Assembly: GCA_016718315.1 (NCBI GenBank)
Contig: JADKDV010000005.1
Location: 803,305 to 867,304 of the forward strand
Direction: 5' to 3'
DNA: 64,000 nt
Origin: Candidatus Obscuribacter sp.
GTDB taxonomy: Bacteria > Cyanobacteriota > Vampirovibrionia > Obscuribacterales > Obscuribacteraceae
The notes beneath the pieces are model-generated. The model ran no database searches. It worked only from the letters and a program-made list of their open reading frames with translations, and was not told where the DNA came from. Made by a program: the position numbers and the translations under genes. This document shows, piece by piece, positions 9,784 through 18,174 of this stretch (position 1 is the first letter of the stretch; every line of letters begins with the position of its first letter).

Positions 9784-10488
9784 GTGAGTGATTCAGTGCC
9801 AAACCAGCTAAAAAACCATTTGCTTCGAGAACTGCCTCAGGACGAGCTTTCGGACATAGTAGGCTGCCTCGAATGGGGCGAAATGTATGCTATGGAACAC
9901 TGCTCAAAACCAGGCGAAGCCCTGGAACATGCGTTCTTTCCTGAATCTGGATTGATTTCACTAGTAACAGTACTGAACGATGGTTCATCTGTGGAGACTG
10001 CAACTGTCGGTAAAGAAGGCATGACAGGTGTCTCTCTGGTCCTAGAATCGCTGCAATCACCGCTTGAGGTGTATTGCCAAATAAACAGTAGCGGATGGCG
10101 CATAAAAGCGGCAGATTTGATTCGTCTCGAAAAAGCTCATCCGCAATTTTCACGACGTGTCAGACGTTATACCCAGAACCTGATTAACTTGATTGCTCAG
10201 AATAACGCATGCAACCGTCTTCACAGTGTTGAAGAGCGATTTGCTCGCTGGCTTGTAGTCACTGCTGAGCGCATTGAATCCAATATATTTCCTATCACTC
10301 AAGCATCTCTGGCTGTCAAATTGGGTGTCAGACGTGGCGCTATCAATGGTGTCGCCACCAATCTGCAAAAGCTCGGACTAATCACCTATACGCACGGTAT
10401 GGTGACAATCATCGATCAAGTCGGTCTTGAAAAATACAGCTGCGGATGTCTCGCGAGTATACGTAACATCTGGTTGCCATTGGACTGA
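9784..10488 (+). CDS. Crp/Fnr-family transcriptional regulator
   Basis: About 234 residues from the GTG at 9784; the frame is open upstream to 9637, but the family normally starts near this position. The cyclic-nucleotide-binding-like beta-barrel holds the branch's typical motifs (HAFFPESGLISLV, then GSSVETATVGKEGMTG). The phosphate-binding cassette of true cAMP receptors is not conserved, so the ligand is unknown. The C-terminal winged helix-turn-helix is seen near QASLAVKLGVRRGAIN. No Fe-S cysteine cluster of the Fnr type is present. It is divergent from the alcohol dehydrogenase across 277 bases, which contain a short inverted repeat CTTAAC/GTTAAG near 9597-9614 and no strong promoter match. 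A long bidirectional terminator follows. Confidence 0.88.
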   Translation: MSDSVPNQLKNHLLRELPQDELSDIVGCLEWGEMYAMEHCSKPGEALEHAFFPESGLISLVTVLNDGSSVETATVGKEGMTGVSLVLESLQSPLEVYCQINSSGWRIKAADLIRLEKAHPQFSRRVRRYTQNLINLIAQNNACNRLHSVEERFARWLVVTAERIESNIFPITQASLAVKLGVRRGAINGVATNLQKLGLITYTHGMVTIIDQVGLEKYSCGCLASIRNIWLPLD

Positions 10489-10769
10489 TTGTTGTTAAGG
10501 ACTGGTAGCAGACAAGCTACCCCAAAATGTCCGCAAGAATACAGCTTGATAACACAAATATTTAAAATACAATGCCGCCGCAGGTAAGGCTTTGCGGCTT
10601 TGCATGGCAGATTTAATGTGGCTGTCATGGTGCGGATCAATGGACTTGATTCAAGTTGGTCAGTCGAGCCTTTAGTCTTCTCTTCTTAAGAGCTTGCGTG
10701 GTGTTATATGTGGTGCGACTGTGGCTGTGACTTTTGCATAGCGCTCTGGCTTAATTGTTTTTTTCGTCC
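10489..10769. other. Intergenic region after the Crp/Fnr gene
   Basis: No coding region is supported here. A weak hairpin, GCCGCA (10577-10582) with TGCGGC (10593-10598), has a 10-base loop and no T-tract. The remainder shows no recognisable motif. Confidence 0.5.
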
Positions 10770-10817
10770 AAAAGCAAGACGCCATCTCGTTATTAACCGA
10801 GATGGCGTCTTGCTTTT
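10770..10817. terminator. Bidirectional intrinsic terminator between convergent units
   Basis: Perfect 20-bp arms (10770-10789 and 10798-10817) flank the 8-base loop TTATTAAC. The arms begin with AAAAGC and end with GCTTTT, giving U-tracts in both directions. It separates the plus-strand regulator gene from the minus-strand rhamnose operon. Confidence 0.9.
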
Positions 10818-10830
10818 GACTGCTAGCTGT

Positions 10831-11391
10831 TTAGCCTTTTTTGATTTCCCAGAAGTCTTCACCCAGGATGTCCCAGGGCAGACGTCTCTCGTCTGGATCT
10901 TTGGCATCAAAACATTGATTGACGAAGTAAATCATATTAGCTGGTTGTTGCCAGACGTTAGCCAGTCCGTGCGCTACTCCACGAGGGATATAGAGCGCCT
11001 GGGCACGACCAGCACCCATAACAAAACGCATGGTCTGATTGTATGTTGGGCTGTCTTTGCGAGCATCAAACAAACCAATTAAAAGTCTGTCGTAAGGCAT
11101 GATAAACCAGACATCTTCCTGGTTGTAGTGCAGGTGAAAGGCTTTAATAACGCCGGGTAGCATTTGTGAAAAGGTGCTTTGTTTGACTTTGAATTCAGGC
11201 AATATTTGCAGATTGCCGTTTTCGTCAAAACGTACAATCTCTGCCAGTGAACCACCGTCATCAACAAACATGTTGAGGTTAATGAGCTGGACACCGTCAA
11301 TGACATTCTTTTTGGAATAGTCCTGTACGGAGAGTTCTTTGTTGTAGTCTTGTCCGATGGCTTCTGGTGTGAGTGGTTTTAGCATAAGCAT
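10831..11391 (-). CDS. rmlC: dTDP-4-dehydrorhamnose 3,5-epimerase (RmlC-like)
   Basis: A 186-residue cupin of the RmlC family, the third step of dTDP-L-rhamnose synthesis. The core motif QSTFSQMLPGVIKAFHLH carries His86 and His88; the family's catalytic histidine is in this strand. IPRGVAHGLANV near residues 140-150 is the second cupin signature. The sequence is somewhat divergent from classical RmlC (no RGLHYQ), so a related 3,5- or 3-epimerase is possible. Its position at the end of the rmlA-rmlB-rmlD operon supports RmlC. It is last in the minus-strand unit and ends just before the 20-bp terminator. Confidence 0.85.
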   Translation of the reverse strand: MLMLKPLTPEAIGQDYNKELSVQDYSKKNVIDGVQLINLNMFVDDGGSLAEIVRFDENGNLQILPEFKVKQSTFSQMLPGVIKAFHLHYNQEDVWFIMPYDRLLIGLFDARKDSPTYNQTMRFVMGAGRAQALYIPRGVAHGLANVWQQPANMIYFVNQCFDAKDPDERRLPWDILGEDFWEIKKG

Positions 11392-11442
11392 GAATTTTTA
11401 GTTGTTACCTAGTGATTTTGCCAGGATTTGCCCTGGGCGCCA

Positions 11443-12312
11443 TTATAACATTTGTACTGTTTGTGATGCCTTTTGGGACTGCGTCTGATTTTGATAGAGC
11501 TTGAGAGCCTCTTGCCAGGGTGTTAGCTCGCGACCTATGGTCGATATCAACGTGGTCTTGTCCAGCACTGAATATTTGGGACGAGTAGCCGGTCTTGGCA
11601 TTTCTTTTGTTTCAATTGGCACGACTTCTACGTCTTTGCCCCTGGTTATCTCTTTGGCAAATTCGTACCAGTTGGTGACACCGCCATCTGTAGCGTGATA
11701 AATGCCCCAGCGTCTCGTTTCTACAAGGTCGGCAATTACCTCACTCAATGTCAGAGTACAAGTCGGTGTGCCGATTTGATCTGAGACTACGCGTAGTTGC
11801 TTGCGTTCGCTAGCCATGCGCGTGATTGTGTCGACAAAATTAGAGCCGTTAGGACCATATAGCCAGCTGGTGCGCACAATATAAAACTTGTTCAAGTGGC
11901 GCTGTATTGCTTTTTCGCCAGCCAGCTTAGACTTGCCGTAGACCGAGATGGGACCGGTTTTGTCCCAGGTGGTATAGGGAGTCTTTTGCTCACCATCAAA
12001 AACATAGTCTGAGCTTACGTAAAGTACTGGTATGCCCAGATCACTGGCAGTGACAGCGAGATTTTCGGTGCCATAGCCATTGATCAAGTAAGACAGTCCC
12101 GGTTCGGATTCGGCCTGGTCCACTTTTGTATAAGCAGCACAGTGCACGATAAGCTCAGGTGCCAGCTTGCTTAGCGTAGTTTGCACCCGATTGTAGTTGG
12201 TCACATCCAGGTCTTCTTTAGGCAGAGCCGTCACTTTGTGATCTCTTGCCGATAGGCAGGGCGCAACTGCCTGACCTAACATGCCACCAGCGCCGGTGAC
12301 AACTATTTTCAT
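11443..12312 (-). CDS. rmlD: dTDP-4-dehydrorhamnose reductase
   Basis: A 289-residue short-chain dehydrogenase/reductase that makes dTDP-L-rhamnose in the final pathway step. N-terminal nucleotide-binding motif GAGGMLG (residues 7-13). The catalytic Tyr125/Lys129 pair is in VYGKSK, with SSDYVFDG just before it, as in RmlD. The start overlaps the rmlB stop by four bases (ATGA type), so the two are translationally coupled. Confidence 0.93.
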   Translation of the reverse strand: MKIVVTGAGGMLGQAVAPCLSARDHKVTALPKEDLDVTNYNRVQTTLSKLAPELIVHCAAYTKVDQAESEPGLSYLINGYGTENLAVTASDLGIPVLYVSSDYVFDGEQKTPYTTWDKTGPISVYGKSKLAGEKAIQRHLNKFYIVRTSWLYGPNGSNFVDTITRMASERKQLRVVSDQIGTPTCTLTLSEVIADLVETRRWGIYHATDGGVTNWYEFAKEITRGKDVEVVPIETKEMPRPATRPKYSVLDKTTLISTIGRELTPWQEALKLYQNQTQSQKASQTVQML

Positions 12313-13379
12313 TTGCTTTTGACCAGCTCTTTAGATTCGTTGCTTACAGGCTTGGCGTGAGGCTTGGATACACAGGCAATCCAGTCAGTGTTGCTTGTAT
12401 ACCACTGGATTGTCTCGCGGATGCCAGTCTCAAATGTATGCTTGGGCTGCCAGCCGAGTTCTTTGGTGATTTTGGCTGGATCGATAGCGTAGCGGCGGTC
12501 GTGACCGAGTCTGTCGGCGACATACTTGATCATCTCTTCGCCCTTACCAAGCTCCTTGATGATTAGCTTGGTGATGTACATATTGGTGCGCTCGTTATTG
12601 CCGCCTACGTTGTACACCTCGCCTGGTACGCCTTTGTGGTAGGCCAGGTCAATTGCTGAGCAATGATCGTCGACATGGAGCCAGTCACGCACATTGAGAC
12701 CATCGCCGTAGACCGGCACTTGCTCATTTTTGAGCAGGTTGGTGATAAACAGAGGAATTAGTTTTTCGGGATGCTGGTATGGTCCGTAGTTGTTTGAGCA
12801 ACGGGTTATTACTACCGGCATGCCATAGGTGTGGAAGTAAGCGCGGCAGAACATGTCAGCCGATGCTTTGCTTGATGAATAAGGGCTATTGGGAGCTAGT
12901 GGCGTTTCTTCGGTAAAGAGTCCAGTCGGTCCAAGCGAGCCATAGACTTCGTCTGTGGAGACTTGCACATATTTGATTGTGTAGTCAGATGGCTTGTAAG
13001 GTTGGCTGGCTCCGGACTTTAGACCATATTTAAAAGCAGCATCGAGCAGAGTTTGAGTACCCAATACATTGCTCTTTGCAAAAACAAAGGGATCTGAGAT
13101 AGAGCGGTCTACGTGGCTTTCGGCGGCCAGGTTGATGATGCCATCAATGGTGCCAAATTTTTTGCCACTAACAATTTCGTCTACGAGGGCGGCGTCTTCG
13201 ATACGACCAACCACCAGTTTGTATTTGGGGTTAGTGGCAACATCGGTCAAGTTTTCGCGGTGACCGGCATAGGTCTCAGCGTCGATGTTGATGATCTCGT
13301 AGTCAGGATGAGCCTTTAGTAAGTGTCTGACAAGGTTGCTGCCAATAAAGCCCAATCCGCCGGTAATGAGAAGTCTCAT
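12309..13379 (-). CDS. rmlB: dTDP-glucose 4,6-dehydratase
   Basis: A 356-residue extended SDR enzyme converting dTDP-glucose to dTDP-4-keto-6-deoxyglucose. It has GGLGFIG (7-13), the dehydratase triad region STDEVYG (Thr142, Asp143, Glu144) and Tyr167/Lys171 in SPYSSSK, all diagnostic of RmlB. NNYGPYQHPEKLIP is the substrate-binding signature. It lies 124 bases downstream of rmlA in the same orientation and overlaps rmlD by four bases. The last ~25 residues are an unconserved polar tail. Confidence 0.95.
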   Translation of the reverse strand: MRLLITGGLGFIGSNLVRHLLKAHPDYEIINIDAETYAGHRENLTDVATNPKYKLVVGRIEDAALVDEIVSGKKFGTIDGIINLAAESHVDRSISDPFVFAKSNVLGTQTLLDAAFKYGLKSGASQPYKPSDYTIKYVQVSTDEVYGSLGPTGLFTEETPLAPNSPYSSSKASADMFCRAYFHTYGMPVVITRCSNNYGPYQHPEKLIPLFITNLLKNEQVPVYGDGLNVRDWLHVDDHCSAIDLAYHKGVPGEVYNVGGNNERTNMYITKLIIKELGKGEEMIKYVADRLGHDRRYAIDPAKITKELGWQPKHTFETGIRETIQWYTSNTDWIACVSKPHAKPVSNESKELVKSK

Positions 13380-13503
13380 TTGAATTTCCTCGTGCCCATA
13401 GTATGTGTCTATTTTCCACTTGAAAGGTCGCCCAGATCAAGCGTGACGCGATCATCTAAGCCCTTTTAAAGGCTTAAATCGACCGATTTTAAATCAGAAT
13501 TTT

Positions 13504-14583
13504 TTAAACCACTTCTACTTTTGAGTCGTCGCCGAGCATCAGTCTGAAGGCATGCGGTTTGCTATTAGAGCGCGTCAGCTCTACGTTTACACCAATAAGA
13601 CTGTCGGCAATTCGACCATGAAAGTCGAGGATCTGACTGTTTTCGCGCAAGATACTATGCTCGATTTCGGCATGGCTCACTCTGGCGCCATCGCCAATTG
13701 AAGTGAAGGGCCCCACATAGGTGTTTTCAAGTACACAGTCCTGCCCAATAACAGCTGGTCCACGTACCGTACAGTTGACTAGTTTTGAGTTTTTGCCCAC
13801 CTGGACACGACCAGAAATGCGTGACTGGCTGTCCATTTCGCCCAACATATTGGTTTCGATCATTTCGTCTAACACAACACGGTTAGCCTCGAGCATATCG
13901 TCTTTTTTACCAGTATCGAGCCACCAGCTCGTCAGGATATGGCTATCGACGCGGTGTTTGGTCTCAATCAGGCGCTGGATAGCATCGGTGATTTCTAGCT
14001 CCCCTCTTCTGCTTGGCTTGATTTCATCAATGGCCTTGTGGATTTTAGGATTAAAAAGATAGACACCAACGAGTGCTAGATTGGATTTTGGCTTGGCTGG
14101 TTTTTCTTCCAGTGAGTTAATGCGACCATCTGGATCGAGTAAAGCAACACCAAAGGCGCTAGGGTTAGCTACTTCTTTGAGGAGCAAAAAGGCGTCTACG
14201 CCTCCTTCTTTGAAGCGCTCTACCAGTGGTCCGACCCCGTCTTTGATTAAGTTGTCGCCCAGATACATAACAAAGGGTGAGTCTTTTAGAAAATCACGGG
14301 CTGTTTTGACGGCATGAGCCAGTCCCAGTGGCTGGTCTTGCAAGATATAGTCGATTTTGATGCCCCAGCGGCTGCCGTCGCCAACGCAATCTTTAACATC
14401 ATTGCCGGTTTCGGGGCTGACGATAATGCCGATTTCTTTAATACCGGCATCAATCAAGGCTTCTACTGCATAAAACAAAATTGGCTTGTTGGCTACTGGG
14501 AGAAGTTGCTTGGCAGCAGTGTGAGTGATGGGGCGCATCCTTGTGCCTTTACCACCACTGAGAATAAGACCTTTCATATCCAC
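13504..14583 (-). CDS. rmlA: Glucose-1-phosphate thymidylyltransferase, long form
   Basis: A 359-residue nucleotidyltransferase that activates glucose-1-phosphate with dTTP. The pyrophosphorylase signature GGKGTRMRP sits at the N-terminus, and GDNLIKDG carries the metal-binding aspartate. The C-terminal ~110 residues form left-handed beta-helix repeats, as in the long archaeal/cyanobacterial type rather than the 290-residue enterobacterial RmlA. The GTG at 14583 is preferred over the ATG at 14577, since the GAGGAG box sits about 10 bases before it. The gene belongs to the rml operon, 33 bases after the sugar transferase. Confidence 0.9.
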   Translation of the reverse strand: MDMKGLILSGGKGTRMRPITHTAAKQLLPVANKPILFYAVEALIDAGIKEIGIIVSPETGNDVKDCVGDGSRWGIKIDYILQDQPLGLAHAVKTARDFLKDSPFVMYLGDNLIKDGVGPLVERFKEGGVDAFLLLKEVANPSAFGVALLDPDGRINSLEEKPAKPKSNLALVGVYLFNPKIHKAIDEIKPSRRGELEITDAIQRLIETKHRVDSHILTSWWLDTGKKDDMLEANRVVLDEMIETNMLGEMDSQSRISGRVQVGKNSKLVNCTVRGPAVIGQDCVLENTYVGPFTSIGDGARVSHAEIEHSILRENSQILDFHGRIADSLIGVNVELTRSNSKPHAFRLMLGDDSKVEVV

Positions 14584-14616
14584 TTTTTAGTTCTCCTCAT
14601 GGGTCTACTGAGAGCT

Positions 14617-15180
14617 TCAGTTGACGCCTCTTTTGTTTAAAACTGCACCAAAAGTCATCCAGATGATGCGCCAGTCGAGCCAGTAATTCCAGTGCTCGCA
14701 ATACCATTTGTCTGCTTCCACTTTGGCCTGATCGGGCAGCTCGTCGCGTCCATTGACTTGTGCCCAGCCAGTGATGCCAGGGGGAAAACGCAAAACACCC
14801 TCGGTCTGACGGCGTTGCGTAAGTTCGGTTTGATTATACAGAGCTGGTCTGGGTCCAACGATGCTCATTTGTCCTGCCAGGACATTGAATAGTTGGGGAA
14901 GCTCATCGAGACTGGTCTTGCGTAAAAACTCGCCATATTTTGTGATGGGGCTGGGCAATTTGAGCATCTGGTCAGTGGGCAAATCTGGTGTGCCGGTACG
15001 CATCGTGCGAAATTTATAAATTTCAAAGATTTCGCCGTTTTTGCCAACACGCTTTTGTTTAAAGATAATCGGTCCTGGTGAATCTATTTTGATGCGCAGG
15101 GCTACCCAGAGGAGCAGCAGTGATAGACCAAGCAATGCGCTCAATGAGATCAATATGTCGGTCAGTCTCTTGGCAAGCAT
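14617..15180 (-). CDS. Short initiating sugar-phosphate transferase (PglC/WcaJ C-terminal type)
   Basis: A 187-residue polyisoprenyl-phosphate hexose-1-phosphate transferase that loads the first sugar onto the lipid carrier at the cytoplasmic membrane. One N-terminal membrane helix (residues 8-28) is followed by the family motifs KQKRVGKNG, YKFRTM, TSLDELPQLFNVL and SIVGPRP, then PGITGWAQVNGR. It lacks the N-terminal membrane domain of the long WbaP class. It is first in the rhamnose operon, which suggests that L-rhamnose is a component of the glycan it initiates. Confidence 0.92.
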   Translation of the reverse strand: MLAKRLTDILISLSALLGLSLLLLWVALRIKIDSPGPIIFKQKRVGKNGEIFEIYKFRTMRTGTPDLPTDQMLKLPSPITKYGEFLRKTSLDELPQLFNVLAGQMSIVGPRPALYNQTELTQRRQTEGVLRFPPGITGWAQVNGRDELPDQAKVEADKWYCEHWNYWLDWRIIWMTFGAVLNKRGVN

Positions 15181-15264
15181 GCGTTACAGGTGAACCTTTG
15201 TTTAACAGGTCAATCTAAGAATTATTGACAGTGGCTATATTAAAGCATCCGATGCCTTAAACTC

Positions 15265-16173
15265 ATGGCCATGCTGTTATCTATCGTCATCGTTAGTTGG
15301 AATACTAGAGATCTTTTGCGCGCCAGCCTTGTCGCTCTCAAAGCCGAAGTTGCTCTATTGCAAAGTCAGATACCTGGGGCAACAGTCGAGACTTTTTTGG
15401 TCGATAACGCCTCTGCCGATGGCTCTGCCGCTATGGCAGAGAGTGAACATCCATGGGTGCATCTCATTGCCAATAACGATAATCTTGGCTTTGCTAAAGC
15501 TAATAACCAGGCCTTTAAGCTCTCCACAGGCGACTTTGTCTTGCTCCTCAATCCAGACACAGAGATAAAACCAGGCGCCCTATTTACTCTGCTTGAGTTT
15601 TTAAAGTCGCACCCCGAGGCTGGCATTGTGGCGCCACAACTGCTTAATTCGGACGGTAGTATTCAGCGTTCTTGCCGTGAATTTCCTACTTTTAAAGGCA
15701 TGCTCTATGAGCTAATCGGTCTCTCGCGCATGTTTAGCAGTGATTCTGCTTTTGGTCAGGAAGTAAGGCGCTATAAAATGCTTGATTTTGCCCATGATCA
15801 TGCCCGTCAGGTTGATCAGCCAGAGGGCGCATGTTTGCTTGTTAAGCGTGAGATTTTTGATAAAGTCGGTACACTCGATGAAGGCTTTTTTATGCTCTTT
15901 GAAGAAGTGGACTGGTGCTTTCGTATTATCAAAGCGGGCTACCAGATTTGGTTTACACCGGATGCACAAGTGGTGCACCACTACGGACAGTCCATTAAGC
16001 AAGTAAAAGTGCCGATGATTCTTTCTTCGCACCGCGGCCTTTACCGCTTCTGGTACAAGCACTACCGCGGTAATCGCTGGTGGCTTGATTGGTTTGCCTA
16101 CACTTCTTTGATGGCACTGGCATATTTGCGCATCTTCTCTTATAGATTACGTAGCCTTAAGACTGGGGCTTAG
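15265..16173 (+). CDS. GT2 family glycosyltransferase (rhamnosyltransferase-like)
   Basis: A 302-residue GT-A enzyme. It starts with SIVIVSWNTRD and has the donor site DNASADGS, the metal-binding DxD equivalent LLNPDTEI, and a late GGFF-like segment (DEGFFMLFEEVDWCFR) typical of WbbL-type rhamnosyltransferases. The last ~40 residues have a hydrophobic stretch likely to sit on the membrane. It is divergent from the rhamnose operon across 84 bases, consistent with use of dTDP-L-rhamnose (inference). A second in-frame ATG at 15271 is an alternative start. Confidence 0.9.
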   Translation: MAMLLSIVIVSWNTRDLLRASLVALKAEVALLQSQIPGATVETFLVDNASADGSAAMAESEHPWVHLIANNDNLGFAKANNQAFKLSTGDFVLLLNPDTEIKPGALFTLLEFLKSHPEAGIVAPQLLNSDGSIQRSCREFPTFKGMLYELIGLSRMFSSDSAFGQEVRRYKMLDFAHDHARQVDQPEGACLLVKREIFDKVGTLDEGFFMLFEEVDWCFRIIKAGYQIWFTPDAQVVHHYGQSIKQVKVPMILSSHRGLYRFWYKHYRGNRWWLDWFAYTSLMALAYLRIFSYRLRSLKTGA

Positions 16174-16243
16174 ATTAATTTGGTCTCGCTCTTGAAAAGC
16201 GTGGCGATGCTAACATCATCATCTTGATAATGTAGGAAGCGTC

Positions 16244-17704
16244 ATGCTCTTCACCAGCCTTCAATATCTAGTCTTTTTGCCAGCGGTAGTGCTGCTCTTC
16301 TGGCTTATGCCAAAAAAATGGCGCCTGCCCATGTTGCTGGTGGCCAGTTACTACTTTTATGCCAGCTTTATCTGGCAGTTTTTAGCCCTTATTTTGCCTA
16401 TGACTCTATTTAATTGGGTCTGGGGCAAAGTTTTGCATAAAGACCATAGCAATAAGACTTTGCTGGGCGTCGGTATTGCCGTCAATTTGCTGCTTTTGGG
16501 CTTCTTCAAATATACAAATTTCTTTGCTGATTCCATTGGCTCACTGATGCCTTTGCTTGGCGCTGCCAATCCGCACTGGAGCTTCAATATCATCTTGCCC
16601 CTGGGCATTAGCTTTTTTACTTTTGAGTTTATCCACTATCTCTTTGAGATTTATCGCGGCAATAAGCCTATCGATAACTTTGTGTTGTTTGCTCTGTTTG
16701 CTGCCTTCTTTCCCACACAAATCGCTGGACCAATCAAGCGCTATCCAGATTTTGTGGCGCAAATGCAGGCAGACAATAAGTTTGAGCTCAAATATTTTGA
16801 CGAGGGTATACCTCTTATAGTGATTGGTCTGGCTAAAAAACTGCTTTTGGCTGACAATCTCGCGATTTTTGTGCAGATGGGCATGGAGCATCCCAGCTTT
16901 TATAGCGGTCCTGAGCTCTGGCTCTTTGCCTATGCTTTTGCCTTCCAGATTTATTTTGACTTCTCCGGTTATACCGATGTCGGGCGCGGCTCCGCCATGC
17001 TCTTTGGCTATCACATCCCGATTAACTTCAATATGCCTTATATAGCGTCCAATATGGCTGACTTCTGGCGCAGATGGCATATCAGTCTATCGACATGGCT
17101 GAGAGACTATCTGTTTATACCGCTTGGTGGATCTCGTGGCGGTCGCTGGCTCACTAATCGCAACTTGTTTTTGACCATGGCTCTTGGTGGTCTCTGGCAC
17201 GGTGCATCCTGGAATTTTGCTGTTTGGGGCGTATTTCACGGTCTGGCACTGATTGTGCACCGCGAGTTCAGTCAGTTTAAAAATGGCAATCTAACTCTCA
17301 AAAACTTCCTCGATATTCCGGCTGTAGCTCCCGTCTGGGGCTATCTTTCGATGCTACTTACTTTTCATGCTGTTTGTATCGGTTGGGTCTTTTTCCGCAT
17401 TCAGGATATGGGCGCTGCCACACTTATGATCAAGCGTATGCTTACTTTTAGACCTTTTTACAGTATGCCTGCTCCCCAACACTTTGTTGTAATGAAGCAA
17501 GAGTTACCAGTGGTAGTGCCGGTGGTAATGGTCATGGTTGTACTCTTGCTTTTGACCAATCTGCCCCTCAGTCGTATCAATGAGAGCGGTATATTCAAAA
17601 AAACACCAGCTCCTTTGCAAGCGGTCTTTTGCGCTACTCTGATTGTGGCCATGATTGTCTTTCAGCCTGATACATCAGCACCTTTTATATACTTCCAGTT
17701 TTAA
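16244..17704 (+). CDS. MBOAT-family O-acyltransferase (AlgI/PatA-like)
   Basis: A 486-residue polytopic membrane protein of the family that moves acyl groups, usually acetyl, across the membrane for transfer onto exported glycans. Diagnostic features are QIAGPIKRY, the long IYFDFSGYTDVGRG segment, the WRRWHISLSTWLRDYLF motif and the catalytic-site histidine His319 in GGLWHGASWNF. Length matches AlgI. AGGAAG lies just before the ATG. Such proteins work with an SGNH-type partner; none is adjacent, but two SGNH-like membrane-anchored proteins are encoded at 45224-46378 and 59535-60785. Confidence 0.93.
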   Translation: MLFTSLQYLVFLPAVVLLFWLMPKKWRLPMLLVASYYFYASFIWQFLALILPMTLFNWVWGKVLHKDHSNKTLLGVGIAVNLLLLGFFKYTNFFADSIGSLMPLLGAANPHWSFNIILPLGISFFTFEFIHYLFEIYRGNKPIDNFVLFALFAAFFPTQIAGPIKRYPDFVAQMQADNKFELKYFDEGIPLIVIGLAKKLLLADNLAIFVQMGMEHPSFYSGPELWLFAYAFAFQIYFDFSGYTDVGRGSAMLFGYHIPINFNMPYIASNMADFWRRWHISLSTWLRDYLFIPLGGSRGGRWLTNRNLFLTMALGGLWHGASWNFAVWGVFHGLALIVHREFSQFKNGNLTLKNFLDIPAVAPVWGYLSMLLTFHAVCIGWVFFRIQDMGAATLMIKRMLTFRPFYSMPAPQHFVVMKQELPVVVPVVMVMVVLLLLTNLPLSRINESGIFKKTPAPLQAVFCATLIVAMIVFQPDTSAPFIYFQF

Positions 17705-17810
17705 GCAAAGTATTTGACATTAAAAATGACTGTCGCCATTGAACTTTTGGCGCTGTAAGTACGTTTACTGCAATATATAAATACGGTACTGACAGATGGC
17801 AGCGCTATCT

Positions 17811-17818
17811 GGAGGAGG
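17811..17818 (+). promoter_or_regulatory. Strong Shine-Dalgarno for the 81-residue membrane protein
   Basis: GGAGGAGG ends five bases before the TTG at 17824. It is the best ribosome binding site seen in the window and fixes this unusual start codon. Confidence 0.7.
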
Positions 17819-17823
17819 TTGTT

Positions 17824-18069
17824 TTGTTGCAGCTAGAGCTTAATTCGGTATCCCAAGATGGCATCGATGTACTACTTGATTTGGCCAAGAGTCATGGTCA
17901 CTTTTTGTCTAGTGCTCTAGCCAGCCCTGAGCTATACAGCCAGTCTCTGGAGTGGTCGTTTTTCTTTGCCGGTGTGGCTTTTGCCCTGATCTTTGCGGTC
18001 AGTCTCGGTTATACCTATTTTGTCGATGCCACTATTGACGGTGACTTTGGTTGGAGTGGCAAAGAGTGA
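17824..18069 (+). CDS. Small single-pass membrane protein of unknown function
   Basis: An 81-residue protein started at TTG behind GGAGGAGG. Residues 1-40 are amphipathic, about 43-65 form one transmembrane helix (WSFFFAGVAFALIFAVSLGY), and the tail is acidic (DATIDGDFGWSGKE). It has no recognisable family. It sits 119 bases after the MBOAT gene and about 105 bases before a membrane Ser/Thr kinase on the same strand. A small accessory subunit for one of these is possible but unproven. Confidence 0.65.
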   Translation: MLQLELNSVSQDGIDVLLDLAKSHGHFLSSALASPELYSQSLEWSFFFAGVAFALIFAVSLGYTYFVDATIDGDFGWSGKE

Positions 18070-18174
18070 CAGTTGCTTAGATTGGTCCTCACTAATGTCC
18101 CTATCTGCTTGCACTATTTCAATACTTTATCCCTCTGCTTGCCTTACAATTTGTGGAGCAGAGGTAGTAGATAT

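Noticed and set aside
10708..11082. Plus-strand open frame of 124 codons
   Set aside because: It covers the terminator and the antisense of rmlC, with no ribosome site or domain.
13457..13476. Palindrome TAAGCC...GGCTTA between rmlA and rmlB as a terminator
   Set aside because: No T-tract follows on the minus strand, and rmlB lies just downstream in the same unit.
16541..17080. Long minus-strand open frame within the MBOAT gene
   Set aside because: It is a shadow frame; the plus-strand protein has clear MBOAT motifs throughout.
17714..17742. TTGACA upstream of the 81-residue protein as a promoter
   Set aside because: A good -35 match, but no acceptable -10 at 16-18 bases (CATTGA or similar).
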